DNA of 64,000 nucleotides from Trichobilharzia regenti (GCA_944472135.2 CALYDD020000284.1:1-64000), one strand, 5' to 3'; numbered from the stretch's first letter, positions 11,501 to 23,183 are shown. The notes: a model not told the origin generated them from the letters alone. Numbers and translations are program-made.

Positions 11501-12290
11501 TTCTCTGAAACAGGATTACTCTTCACATCACTTGACATACACTATGGATTACAGTTTTTCTTAAAGTCCCTCTACAGGAAGTGAATATTTCGCAATAACA
11601 TATATATTGTACAGAATAAAGCTGTTACTGTTGTTGTAGATCGGGTATAAGTGATAGGTAGTGATTGGAGTTGCGCCTCATTAGATTAAGCGCTCAACTT
11701 ATAGCCAATAGACCACGGGTTAGACTCTCGCTCCAGCTACTTCAGTCTTGAAGACTGGGTATTAAAATCAGCCCCCCCCCATAGTCCTGTGTGTGGAAAA
11801 TCTATCCCTGCTTGTGGAGTCCAAGTAAAGAAATTCTGTGACTTTTTGGGGCGTCAAATGAAATAAATGGGATGTATTTCTGTTACCTAACAATAACTAT
11901 AGGATACCGGTACTTAGAACTAACCAAAAAGACTCAAATCCTCTACCTTAATCATGTGGACATCAGAAATCTGTTTCTAAATAGTCTCATGTATTATTAG
12001 TCAAAGTTAGTCTCACCAACAAAGAAGAACATGTGCATAGAATCATACAGATATATCCAGTTCGCTGAAGCATATAAGAAAAAAGTATTTCTTCGTTTTT
12101 GTCAACTTTTACTTGGTTACTCAAACATGGTGTGTGATAACTTTATCGGGGATGCTGACGTACAAAGTTCTGCATTCCTGATATTCGGTATTGTTATATT
12201 AGTGTAATTTAGAAGCTTTCATTAGCTTTATAGTTAACATTTCTAACGTTAAAGTCAAAAAGAAGTCAAACTGTGGTATTCTTCATAGAA
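11500..12290 (+). repeat. Family G repeat, inverted partner at 39.56-40.60 kb
   Basis: Its phrases GGATTACAGTTTTTCTT, GTACAGAATAAAGC, GATTAAGCGCTCAAC and GGGATGCTGACGTACAAAG all recur inverted between 39560 and 40600. A tRNA-like piece (GCGCCTCATTAGATTAAGCG with a B-box-like GGGTTAGACTCTCG) is inside. The partner copy is interrupted by a SINE-A. No protein is apparent. Confidence 0.7.
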
Positions 12291-12430
12291 GGGAGTGATG
12301 TGAAGAGGAGATGAAAGCATGTGGTCAAATGGGAAGAAATGTGAGAAGGTGGGCGAAGAAGTCAACACAGCGGGGATGTGCGAGTGAAGCCCTACCTTCC
12401 TCTAGGACGTAAAGGAAATAATAACAATAA
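12291..12430 (+). mobile_element. RTE 3' terminal stub
   Basis: GTGATGTGAAGAGGAGATGAA, GTGAAGCCCTACCTTCCTCTAGGACG and AATAATAACAATAAC match the last 140 bp of other RTE tails in the window (for example 45460-45605). Confidence 0.7.
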
Positions 12431-12846
12431 CTATACAGTTTCTTATCGTTATTAAGAGGATCAAAGGATTGTACCAGTGCATATAAGTCTTGCTCCTGTC
12501 TCAATCTGAAATCAATAGTCTGATATTTACAGATATTCGCTTTCAAACTACTTGAAAACAACCATCGGGGTTAACATTAGAAAGAATAATATTCTTATCA
12601 GAAGAATTTAATTCGGAAACAACTGAGACACACATCGTAAGATCATCAGCAAATTTAATGAAGCTACTTTATTTTACATACACTCCGAGATTATTCTGGT
12701 TTTTGCGGATTTATTACATTTGCTCCATCTCTTCTTATATGTTGTTTTGTGAAGTTTCGTAAGCTGAAAACTCAGTTCCGAGTAATTTAAGAAATTTCAT
12801 TAATAATGTTTGGCATGTAGAGCGTATGATTTCATAATCCCCTGAA
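12431..12846 (-). pseudogene. Possible LINE RT remnant (FADDL motif)
   Basis: The minus strand reads KFADDLTMCVSVVSELNSSD, which resembles the catalytic FADD motif of CR1/Jockey RTs. An inverted, diverged copy is at 29690-29960. The neighbouring sequence is not recognisable as RT, so the match may be fortuitous. Confidence 0.35.
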
Positions 12847-13019
12847 GACACGTACAATTTATCAGAAGAAAGAATAACACAAACACACACACAGAGTTAA
12901 AATCCTAATAATGAGATGTACTTTTAATGTGATCATGTGATCACATTTTCACACTCTTATCAAGTGTTGCTTTGCACGGATTTGATCAGTGAGAGATTTG
13001 ATCCTGGATTCCTACTGGT

Positions 13020-13520
13020 TATAGAACAATTGGAAAACTGCAAGGAGGTAATGGACATGTGATGGGTCTCATCACTTTGAGAAGCTTCAGCATTACACAC
13101 CTATTGGAATTCGAGCCCAAGAACATCTGCTCACAAGGTGAGCTCGTAGATCATTCACTTGTGACTAATGGAATAACTGAAAACCAACCATCGACAGGTA
13201 ATCCCGGGCTCACCAGCGGCTGGGCATACTCGAAGTTATCAAGTGTTAGGACGTTTACTCGCCTATGACATCGTCTGAGTGTTGTGTTATATATAAATCG
13301 AAAATTGGCAGAAGTTGGAATCGATGAACCAGTGGATTCTGTCACTGTCTGAAAGATCTGCGAGCTCGCCTTGTAACCGTTTAGTCTTGAGCATGAATCC
13401 CAGTAGATGCGTACTGATGAAAGGTCCTCATTGACGGTAAGTCAACTGTCCAGGCCACCTAAGTATTCCAGTGGTTCTCTAATTGATTTCATCACATGGT
13501 CACCCCTGTAGGTTTTCATT
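13020..13520. repeat. Family C fold-back inside tandem unit 1
   Basis: A minus arm (GAACAATTGGAAAAC...GGTGAGCTCG) and a plus arm (GGCAGAAGTTGGAATCG...CCTTGTAACC...TTCTCTAATTG) face each other around a centre with GGGCATACTCG. The copy at 15302-15802 in unit 2 is the same. Hammerhead blocks are decayed. Confidence 0.65.
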
Positions 13521-14239
13521 TTTTATTCTGACGACTAGAAACCATTAGAAAGAAACTGAGGCCATAGATAACAACCGAACAGATGAGGATTTGGAACAGC
13601 CACTGTACTGATATTTGTATGGCTACTGAATCTACCACACACAGAGTGTGAAAGAGAATCATATTTTATTGGATGATGAGTTTTCGAACACAACATCTTC
13701 TTATCATTCATTCACAACTTCGAAACTTGAGATTTTTACCGCTTCCCTTTCTTCCTTCCTTTTCGTCATTAAGGCAGTAGGATTTTCCAGATATCCGAGT
13801 ACATTGCACGTATTCGCATTTGTTTTGATAAATAGAGCTACATATATCAATCTCTCCCTTAATACTGCTAAAATAGACTTTAAAACTGTCACCTTATCCC
13901 ATCCCATCCCATCCTGTTGTATGGTCGTGTGTATTTGCGTGTAGTGAGTGGTATAGCTGGACTATTCTCCGGATTTCTTATCTTATTCTGGCCAACTGCA
14001 CGAGATTTGGCTGTTGGTTTTTGTGCTCTGCTGATCTGAGAGACCCCTTTCAACTATTCTGACATATATATATTTCAGCTGACAATCATTGCAGGCAGCG
14101 TATAAGATAAAATAAATTGTTTCTTTTCATTGGGTCCACATGCAGGTTACTTTAACCAACAATTCTTGTTTCTAGCTGAGTTTGTGAGTGGTTTGAATAC
14201 CAGCCACTTTCATTCCCCCATCAATAAAAATTCTTCATC

Positions 14240-14990
14240 GTAGGGCGATTTCCGAGGTTCCTTCTTTGTACGAGAGGAAGTACTACTGGTGATTTATATT
14301 CCCTGTTGCTGGTGTTATCATCGTACTGTGCAATTTTATCACGCATGTCGTCAACATTATTATCACTGATTTTATTTTTACATTTCTCTAAGTATTTCTT
14401 GATTAATTTATAAGGGTAATTATTAGGTTTTAGAGGCTTCTCTCATAGGTTTCAAATCCTGTCTTGGATTTTCCTCGCCTCGTGTTTAGTTTCTCGTCCC
14501 TACCACCATAAAATTTCATCACTCCTGATTGTACTGACATAGGTTGGTCATGTTAATTCGAAATCCAAATATCTGTTTGTGCATTTGCCATAGAAAACGG
14601 TGTTTAACTTCCCATCTTCTCTCCTTCTTATATTACAGTCTATCACTGAAAGCTGTTCTACATGAGTTTCCAAATCATTAGTGAACTGAACGGCGTCTGC
14701 GTTTCCGTTAATATGTTTGAAAAACCCATTTTTGTATTCTGCGCTTCTAATACGGTGAACGTGTCATTTACACTCCTCCATCATACTTTGCTCGATGAGA
14801 CTGAATGTTCCAATGTCTTAGTACTCCCACTTATTGAGGAATACATCTGACACTACTGAGCATATAAGCGAATCCATGTCAACACCTTCAGCTGGTTTGT
14901 ATATTTTCCTTTGTAATTCAAATCCTGTGGAAGTCAGATATAAGTGCACTTCTCCTTCCACCTTGATGTCTTCCAGTGGCCCTTTGGTAT
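14240..14990 (-). pseudogene. PLE reverse-transcriptase remnant, unit 1
   Basis: Minus-strand translation gives VNDTFTVLEAQN (a mutated YVDDTF), then LSVIDCNIRRREDGKLNTVF and NRYLDFEL, the Penelope pattern of (F)LD..I.RREDG.L.T.VYRKPTNTDRYLDF. Stops and frame changes are frequent. It ends downstream in a lysine- and asparagine-rich linker. The matching copy in unit 2 is at 16522-17272. Confidence 0.7.
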
Positions 14991-16521
14991 TAAATTAAAT
15001 TTTTTGTGATTAGAAATGAGTTTGTTTCTGATAACTTGAAAATTCATCTCAGATTATTCTTTCTGAGAATTCTCAGTACTAACTACTGCGCGCTACACAT
15101 GTCCAGAGCATGATTTCCTAATCCTGACGACACGTACAATTTATCAGAAGAAAGAATAACACAAACACACACACAGAGTTAAAATCCTAATAATGAGATG
15201 TACTTTTAATGTGATCATGTGATCACATTTTCACACTCTTATCAAGTGTTGCTTTGCACGGATTTGATCAGTGAGAGATTTGATCCTGGATTCCTACTGG
15301 TTATAGAACAATTGGAAAACTGCAAGGAGGTAATGGACATGTGATGGGTCTCATCACTTTGAGAAGCTTCAGCATTACACACCTATTGGAATTCGAGCCC
15401 AAGAACATCTGCTCACAAGGTGAGCTCGTAGATCATTCACTTGTGACTAATGGAATAACTGAAAACCAACCATCGACAGGTAATCCCGGGCTCACCAGCG
15501 GCTGGGCATACTCGAAGTTATCAAGTGTTAGGACGTTTACTCGCCTATGACATCGTCTGAGTGTTGTGTTATATATAAATCGAAAATTGGCAGAAGTTGG
15601 AATCGATGAACCAGTGGATTCTGTCACTGTCTGAAAGATCTGCGAGCTCGCCTTGTAACCGTTTAGTCTTGAGCATGAATCCCAGTAGATGCGTACTGAT
15701 GAAAGGTCCTCATTGACGGTAAGTCAACTGTCCAGGCCACCTAAGTATTCCAGTGGTTCTCTAATTGATTTCATCACATGGTCACCCCTGTAGGTTTTCA
15801 TTTTTTATTCTGACGACTAGAAACCATTAGAAAGAAACTGAGGCCATAGATAACAACCGAACAGATGAGGATTTGGAACAGCCACTGTACTGATATTTGT
15901 ATGGCTACTGAATCTACCACACACAGAGTGTGAAAGAGAATCATATTTTATTGGATGATGAGTTTTCGAACACAACATCTTCTTATCATTCATTCACAAC
16001 TTCGAAACTTGAGATTTTTACCGCTTCCCTTTCTTCCTTCCTTTTCGTCATTAAGGCAGTAGGATTTTCCAGATATCCGAGTACATTGCACGTATTCGCA
16101 TTTGTTTTGATAAATAGAGCTACATATATCAATCTCTCCCTTAATACTGCTAAAATAGACTTTAAAACTGTCACCTTATCCCATCCCATCCCATCCTGTT
16201 GTATGGTCGTGTGTATTTGCGTGTAGTGAGTGGTATAGCTGGACTATTCTCTGGATTTCTTATCTTACTCTGGCCAACTGCACGAGATTTGGCTGTTGGT
16301 TTTTGTGCTCTGCTGATCTGAGAGACCCCTTTCAACTATTCTGACATATATATATTTCAGCTGACAATCATTGCAGGCAGAGCATAAGATAAACTAAATT
16401 GTTTCTTTTCATTGGGTCCACATGCAGGATACTTTAACCAACAATTCTTGTTTCTAGCTGAGTTTGTGAGTGGTTTGAATACCAGCCACTTTCATTCCCC
16501 CATCAATAAAAATTCTTCATC

Positions 16522-17272
16522 GTAGGGCGATTTCCGAGGTTCCTTCTTTGTACGAGAGGAAGTACTACTGGTGATTTATATTCCCTGTTGCTGGTGTTAT
16601 CATCGTACTGTGCAATTTTATCACGCATGTCGTCAACATTATTATCACTGATTTTATTTTTACATTTCTCTAAGTATTTCCTGATTAATTTATAAGGGTA
16701 ATTATTAGGTTTTAGAGGCTTCTCTCATAGGTTTCAAATCCTGTCTTGGATTTTCCTCGCCTCGTGTTTAGTTTCTCGTCCCTACCACCATAAAATTTCA
16801 TCACTCCTGATTGTACTGACATAGGTTGGTCATGTTAATTCGAAATCCAAATATCTGTTTGTGCATTTGCCATAGAAAACGGTGTTTAACTTCCCATCTT
16901 CTCTCCTTCTTATATTACAGTCTATCACTGAAAGCTGTTCTACATGAGTTTCCAAATCATTAGTGAACTGAACGGCGTCTGCGTTTCCGTTAATATGTTT
17001 GAAAAACCCATTTTTGTATTCTGCGCTTCTAATACGGTGAACGTGTCATTTACACTCCTCCATCATACTTTGCTCGATGAGACTGAATGTTCCAATGTCT
17101 TAGTACTCCCACTTATTGAGGAATACATCTGACACTACTGAGCATATAAGCGAATCCATGTCAACACCTTCAGCTGGTTTGTATATTTTCCTTTGTAATT
17201 CAAATCCTGTGGAAGTCAGATATAAGTGCACTTCTCCTTCCACCTTGATGTCTTCCAGTGGCCCTTTGGTAT
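16522..17272 (-). pseudogene. PLE reverse-transcriptase remnant, unit 2
   Basis: This is the same remnant as in unit 1, offset by 2,282 bases, with the same mutated motif C (VNDTF) and RREDGKL block. Confidence 0.7.
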
Positions 17273-17639
17273 TAAATTAAATTTTTTGTGATTAGAAATG
17301 AGTTTGTTTCTGATAACTTGAAAATTCATCTCAGATTATTCTTTCTGAGAATTCTCAGTACTAACTACTGCGCGCTACACATGTCCAGAGCATGATTTCC
17401 TAATCCTGACGACACGTACAATTTATCAGAAGAAAGAATAACACAAACACACACACAGAGTTAAAATCCTAATAATGAGATGTACTTTTAATGTGATCAT
17501 GTGATCACATTTTCACACTCTTATCAAGTGTTGCTTTGCACGGATTTGATCAGTGAGAGATTTGATCCTGGATTCCTACTGGTTATAGAACAATTGGAAA
17601 ACTGCAAGGAGGTAATGGACATGTGATGGGTCGCATCAT

Positions 17640-19460
17640 ATTGGTGGTCTTGCAAGACTTCTCTAACTGATGTAAACTCGTGATGAAACCCGTAATCTTT
17701 TCAACTGTTCATGTGATAACTAGAATGGATCATGAAAATTTGATTTGAGCTTAATCCAACAACTAACCTAATGGGAATATGGAACAGTCACTGTACTCAT
17801 ATTAGTTTGATTACGGGATATATCACAGACAAAGTGAGATAGTATCATATATTATTGAATGACGAGGTTTCAAACACAGTTTGCTATTACTCCTAATGCT
17901 ATGATCAATTACGACTACACAAACTAGAAACTTGAGGTATTTATGATTCTTTGTCTTTCCTTCCCATTCATCGTGGGAGTGGTTGAGTTTTCGAGATATC
18001 TGAGTGATCTGATATATACCGATTACATCCATAATCTCTCCCTCCACTCCGTTTGTATTTGATTTTAAAAGCATCACCGTGTTCTATTATAAATGGTATG
18101 GTTGTATTTAATTGTGTGAATTGTTATGGTGACTTTATCTATAGCAGTACTGTGCGTCGGTGGCACAGTAGCTAGGACTCTCGTCGACCATTCACATGGT
18201 TTGGGGTTCGAGCCCCTTCCGACGCACACCTGATATCTACGGTCGGCCTATGAAATTTGGGCTACCGATATCCATGCTGAAAATCCCATACTTGTACCAA
18301 AAATACAGTGTGGAATCAAGCTATAATAAAAAAAATATATTTATGCACAGCTGGGAAAATATTCCTCTAAATACATTCACCTAATCCTACTCCGAAAATA
18401 TGGTGGAGATATATGTGGATGACACTTTCACTCACACTGTTGAAAACAGAATATATATCTCTCTCACTCTCTCTCTAGCTTCTTGACGCATATAAACTCA
18501 TCAGTAAAGGGAATAAAATTCACATTTGAACAAGGAGAATTAGCTATGAAGTTAGATTGTAAAATAAAAACGAATAGAAGAAGGTAGACTGCACACTAGT
18601 GGCGTTTATAAAAAGCCAACACATTCTGCTAATAGATAGTTAGACCCCTTTAATTCATCTCATCCGTTAAGTCTATCTGTGAAGGCAGGCTTAGTTGTTA
18701 GGTGTCTAACCAATCGAGCAAAATACCACTAACTAGTACAACTGAAAACCGAAACGATGAAATGAAACAGATGGAAGAATAGGTGGTTGGCGTTTAATAA
18801 CCAACTATCCTATTTAATTAATCAGGAATATCAAAGAGGGTCAAAAGCAAACTAAAAATAATGGTGAAACTAATAATGATAATAACATAAATAAGAAAGA
18901 CCATGTGGTATCTACAGTTCTACCATATAAGGAAGGGACATTTGAGTCCCTATGTATTAGGATTCTCAATAAAGGAGGAATTAGGGTGGCATTCAAACCT
19001 ATAAACTCACTCACTCACTCAGAGACAAGCTCTTTAGGTTAGAGGACTCTATAGGTTGACCCAGTTAAACGAAATGACATAATTTACAAAGTACCTTGTA
19101 ATGACTGTGAGTGAGGTCACCTACATAGGTCAAATTAGTAGATAAGGAGTAGCCAGATTATTAGAACATAAGAATTTAGCTAAGGTTACAATGATTGACC
19201 ACACGAAGATAAATAATTTAGAAACAAGATATTCAGCGATTGCACTGCACTGCATGCATTAACACACAAACACACAAGAGGGAGCGTGGGACATAATCAA
19301 AATTCTAAAAAGTTATTTAGGTAGGTGGAGAGTGAGAGAGGTTGATTACTGAATCCTGGTTCATGCAACAGAAATGACTCAACGCAAATACCAGAAATAT
19401 GCATGGAAGATATTATTACCACCAGTCAGTCAAATCAGAGGAGGATAATGAATAATCTTA
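17640..19460 (+). mobile_element. Penelope-like element, decayed, interrupted by SINE-B
   Basis: After the tandem array, the plus strand carries a PLE: VEIYVDDTFTHTVEN (RT motif C intact) at about 18405-18450, then KAGLVVRCLTNRA, a K/N-rich linker, and a GIY-YIG start reading IYKVPCNDCE followed by LEHKNLAK-like and ALHALTHKHT text at 19080-19290. The segment 17660-18130 is a conserved non-RT part. The whole is found inverted at 26.97-28.95 kb, without this SINE-B and with a SINE-A instead. Stops and a likely central deletion make it non-autonomous. Confidence 0.75.
18152..18335 (+). mobile_element. SINE-B copy
   Basis: The tRNA-like head (GTGCGTCGGTGGCACAGTAG, B-box GGGTTCGAGCC, closing CCGACGCAC) is nearly the SINE-A head, but the body is different: CACCTGATATCTACGG, GGGCTACCGATATCCA, CATACTTGTACC and GTGTGGAATCAAGC, then an A-rich tail. 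The inverted partner locus near 28.44 kb lacks it, which confirms an insertion. Confidence 0.85.
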
Positions 19461-19725
19461 AAATTCTATTTCAATTCACGTACATCATAACATTCTAACA
19501 AGTTATTTATTTATTTATTTTACTGTAAAAACACTCGTCTTATTTCCCATCTGATTGTATTTGATTGATAACACTAATATTATTATTTCCTAATGTACTT
19601 TATCTTATATTGATTTCATTCAAATTTCTAATCATCAATTTTTACTCATGTATATAAATGAAGCAAGAAAGTTATGTGAGTGACTTGATGTAATTATGAG
19701 CAATAATGGCGTTATACTCTACCAT

Positions 19726-20018
19726 TGTAACAACAGAAGACAAGGGCCAGGCAACAGATCGTTTTATTATGAAAATCAACACGTATTTATACATATTTCA
19801 CATACATTATTATAGCTTATGCAAGTAGACAAGCGCAGTCATCTGATTGGTTGTTTATCAGAAGTTAGGCAGACAAACGCAGGCTTCTGATTGGTTGTTT
19901 CGGGATTCCTCGACAAATAGTTCTCCATCTGCGAATCATATTTTGCCACGTTAACTTTGCTGTGATTGGTTGTTGAATCAGCCTTGCTCATATTTTCTCA
20001 CGGCCTGCTCTCACCACA
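19726..20018 (-). mobile_element. Solo LTR with 4-bp target duplication CCAT
   Basis: On the minus strand it begins TGTGGTGAGAGCAGG and ends TTGTTACA. CCAT flanks it at 19722-19725 and 20019-20022. Inside are three ACCAATCA (CCAAT-box) motifs, a TATAAATACG box and AATAAAACGATC near the 3' end, as expected of an LTR promoter and polyadenylation signal. No internal domain is present. It is about 293 bp; the family is probably Ty3-like from the TG...CA ends and 4-bp duplication. Confidence 0.88.
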
Positions 20019-20206
20019 CCATCACAGTGGCCAAGTTTTATACTAATATCAGTGCTACGGCGAGTTATTTTCTAGATTTCTTATCTCATTAACGTTGAGT
20101 AAACTAGATTATTCTAAGTACTTTTAAATAACACTATACACATTCCACTAGAGTTATTCATTTTAGGCATGAAATTAAACCATTTAGAGTCATCTAGAGA
20201 AACTTA

Positions 20207-20468
20207 ACGGCGTCGGTGGTATAGCGGTTAGGACGTTCGCCGCCCATGTACATGGTCCAGGGTTCGATCCCCGGTCACCAACGCACTCCTTCACCTCGCT
20301 AAGCCAGAGAAAAAAAAGCTGGTAAAGAGGAAAGGTTGGGTCAGTTGAGGCTAGAAACCCCATCCTGTAAAAGTAAACACTGCTACAGAGACTTCAAGAC
20401 ACTAGCTTGAAGCCACCCTATGTTCCACTGGGGCGGGGCGGGGGGGGCGGAACGGGAGGGAAAGAAAA
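20207..20468 (+). mobile_element. SINE-A copy with G-rich expansion
   Basis: Head GGCGTCGGTGGTATAGCGG with B-box GGGTTCGATCC, body GCTAAGCCAG...GGTAAAGAGGAAAGGTTGGG, tail CCCTATGTTCCACTGGGG followed by a G/C-rich run at 20428-20455 instead of the usual GAACG. AGAGAAACTTA (20196-20206) and AGAGAAACCTA (20469-20479) are imperfect target duplications. Confidence 0.85.
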
Positions 20469-21308
20469 AGAGAAACCTAATAAAATCTAGACTAATTGAT
20501 CTTAATAAGATAGGGAGTTTAGAAAATTCCTCAGCTATAGCATTACAATAGGATGGGAAAAGATGAAAGTCTTCAAGCGTAACATAACAGGATTGAGAGG
20601 AGGACGGGGAGGAGGTAGAGAGGGAGAGATTGATAACGCGAGTTTTATTTTCAAAACAAAATAGTTACTGAACAAAGAATATTCTTTTCGATAACCTGCT
20701 TCTTATCAGGTTCTACAGTTGTTTAAATAATACCGAATCAATAATAATAGTATCCATGGTTTACAGTTCAATAGTATCAACATAACAATACACAGTGAAT
20801 GAATAAGCAGAAAAATTAGGAAAGGTAATAATGCAAATTCATAAATTTCTAGTCTCTACTGAAGGCCGGCCAGGACAGTGTGGTAGTGGCTGGCTGAACT
20901 TTCTGCTTCTGCACACACACACACACAGAAAGCACTGGATGTTTCACGTGAATTGCCATAGCCTCTACTGTCTGGAATATGCTGTACCTTGATGTTTTTG
21001 GCATTTTATCTGGTAGCCGATAGCTCATGAAAAATCCTGTCAAAATCGATCATGGGATAATAAACAATTATTGATTTTATTTGGAACTCAATCACCCAAT
21101 AAATATGATCCTTTTTTACTTTATGTGATATATACAGTACATTTAAGCAAACAATATTGTGTTTTCAATTAGATCTCATCAGGCTTAACTCTAATATGCC
21201 CACATAACTTTACAAATAGAAATTCAAATATAAACCAATCATCACGGTGTTTTGTCTATAGGATAATAAGATGGTGAATATAAATTGTGCAATTAATCAT
21301 AATAGTAC

Positions 21309-22600
21309 TAATAATAATAGAAATAATGATAATGGTCTTATGAATAATAAGGATGAAAAAGTGAGGCAATCTGTGGTAGATGGAATAGCTATGGGTGGTT
21401 CACCATTAGACCCAGTATTAGCTGACTTCTTTCTCGCAAAACGTGAAAACGGGAAATTTAAGGACATCAACAAGGAGTTCGATATGTATTACCGATATAT
21501 CGATGATACATTTGTCTTAGCTGATGAGAATGTTAACATAGACGAATTGTTGTTGAAATTCAACAACATCCACCTTTCGCTTACCTTTACTTGTGAAGAG
21601 GAGTAGGAGAATAAACTACATTTTCTGGATGTCTTGCTAAGTAGGCGAGGAGATGGGTCACTTGGGAGAAGCGTGTATAGAAAAAAGCACATTCACCGGG
21701 CAATACATACACTTTCCTCCTTAGTTACGTGCCCATTAAATATATAAAAGAAATGTTGTTAAATGTCTTACGTGCAGAGCAAGAAAGATATGTACGGATG
21801 ACCTCTTACAAAAGGAATTTGAATATATTCACCATTCCTTGGCGGAGATGGGCTATCCGAATAGTGTCATAAAGAAACACATAAAAAACATCAGAGCGAA
21901 AACCTGTGACTCTGACTGCACGTAAAAAACCTCTATTTATCAGGTTACAATTTAATGGTGACTTATCAAGTGAGATTTTATTCCAGAGATTTTCAAGGAG
22001 TATACGAAGAACGTTTTACGCAGCACACCTATGTGTGTCAATCTCTAGCCGACGAATGATTGGGACGCAAACGAAGAATAAGCTTGATAGTTTTGCCACA
22101 TCTATGTGGATTTATCAATTGAACTGCACCTGTGGTGACAGTTGTGTTGGGGGTATGACGTAATGGACAGCTTCGCCAACCAACGTGTTAGTGAACATCT
22201 TCCATCGTAGTTTGGCAAAGGACAGACTAAAACAACCCATAGCTCAATTTTACCACATTTAATTGATACTGGTCATGTATTGGAGATAACGAGAGCCTTC
22301 AAAGTAATTCATCGTATCCCACCGAATCTTTTCAATAGACTTCGTATTCGTCTACTGCACGCACACAGCTGAGGGAGGCGATAGGCATTCCAACTATTAA
22401 GCCCCTAAACTATGCATTCAAAAGAAGTTCGTACAGCCATTATCCCTCCCTTGTTGGCCTATTAAGACATGATCAACTAATAACTTCTACACCACCCCTT
22501 GTCTATATTTACAACCCCTTTCTTATCATCCCTTAATCTTATCACATCTTCATAAAAAACATGTTTCATTTACTTCCTTAACAATCTAGCATTACTTAAT
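21309..22600 (+). pseudogene. Penelope-like RT and GIY-YIG remnant
   Basis: The translation gives GIAMGGSPLDPVLADFFLAK (motif B region, P for the usual G at one place), YYRYIDDTFVLAD (catalytic motif C intact), HLSLTFTCEEE, a stop, then LHFLDVLLSRRGDGSLGRSVYRKKH. After several stops and frame changes a second open part carries WIYQLNCTCGDSCVGG, a mutated GIY-YIG start (YVG to CVG), and VIHRIPPN with LRIRLLHA close to the end. The order is typical of PLEs. It cannot be active as it stands. Confidence 0.85.
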
Positions 22601-22786
22601 CGGTTAATTTGTTTTTATTAGCCTTTATCGACTACTTCCACCTGAACGTTTGTTTGTTTAATCATGCTGTTTTTTTCATTATTCGTGTTATCACAGATTG
22701 CCCCACTTTTTCATCCTTACTATTGATAAGACTATCATTATTATTACTATTATTAGCATTACTATTTTACTTTTTATTTTTTATAA

Positions 22787-22958
22787 CAGCTTGATTCCAC
22801 ACCGTATTTTTGGTACAAGTATGGGATTTTCAGCGTGGATATCGGTAGCCCGAATTTCACAGGCCGACCATAGATATCAGGTGTGCGTCGGCAGGGGATT
22901 GAGCCTCGGACCATGTGAATGGTCGGCAAGAGTCCTAACTGCTGTGCCACCGACGCAC
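22787..22958 (-). mobile_element. SINE-B copy inside the PLE unit
   Basis: Minus-strand SINE-B: tail complement CAGCTTGATTCCACACCG, body complement GGTACAAGTATGGG and GATATCGGTAGCCCG, and head complement GTGCCACCGACGCAC. Its 5' end lies exactly at the inner edge of the right inverted arm. Confidence 0.85.
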
Positions 22959-23183
22959 TACTATTATGACTAACTGCACAATTTATATTCACCATCTAAT
23001 TATCCTATAGACAAAACACCGTGATGATTGGTTTATATTTGAATTTCTATTTGTAAAGTTATGTGGGCATATTAGAGTTAAGTCTGATGGTGAGGTCTAA
23101 TTGAGAACACAATATCACTGTTCGCTTAAATGTGTTGTTCTAAATTTTACTATGGGAATATTTAATATGTGTACAGTAAGCGG

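Larger units (their letters stand above)
12847..17632 (+). repeat. 2,282-bp tandem duplication, 2.1 copies
   Basis: Unit 1 is 12847-15128, unit 2 is 15129-17410, and a third partial copy is 17411-17632. All are in the same orientation with an exact offset of 2,282 bases. Only a few substitutions separate units 1 and 2 (for example CTCCGG against CTCTGG near 13970/16252, and TTTCTTG against TTTCCTG near 14398/16680). Each unit contains a GATCACATGATCACA palindrome, an inverted family C pair, a diverged PLE 5' region and a minus-strand PLE RT remnant. The identical small reading frames in both units follow from this duplication. Confidence 0.93.
21139..23130. mobile_element. PLE flanked by inverted arms (complete unit)
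   Basis: The left arm 21139-21308 reappears inverted at 22959-23130: both contain AATATTGTG, CATATTAGAGTTAAG, CATCACGGTGTTTTGTCTATA and GGTGAATATAAATTGTGCA. Between the arms lie a plus-strand PLE RT to C-terminus and a SINE-B that abuts the right arm. The left arm contains, on the minus strand, CTGATGA-GATCTAATT-GAAA (21163-21182), a hammerhead-like core with a possible 3-bp helix II. Confidence 0.75.

Noticed and set aside
13059..13268. Identical small frames at 13059-13268 and 15341-15550, and others repeated at +2,282
   Set aside because: Identity comes from the young tandem duplication. The frame spans a family C fold-back and its antisense is also open.
17823..18077. A conserved 84-residue reading frame repeated at 28508-28762
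   Set aside because: Both copies lie in the same part of two PLE copies, in an inverted arrangement. Similarity follows from the repeat; a diverged form in the tandem units is broken. I see no sign of selection.
22698..22973. 91-residue frame ending in WSARVLTAVPPTH, with similar ends at 9.6, 31.4 and 35.8 kb
   Set aside because: The repeated peptide is the complement of the SINE tRNA-like head.
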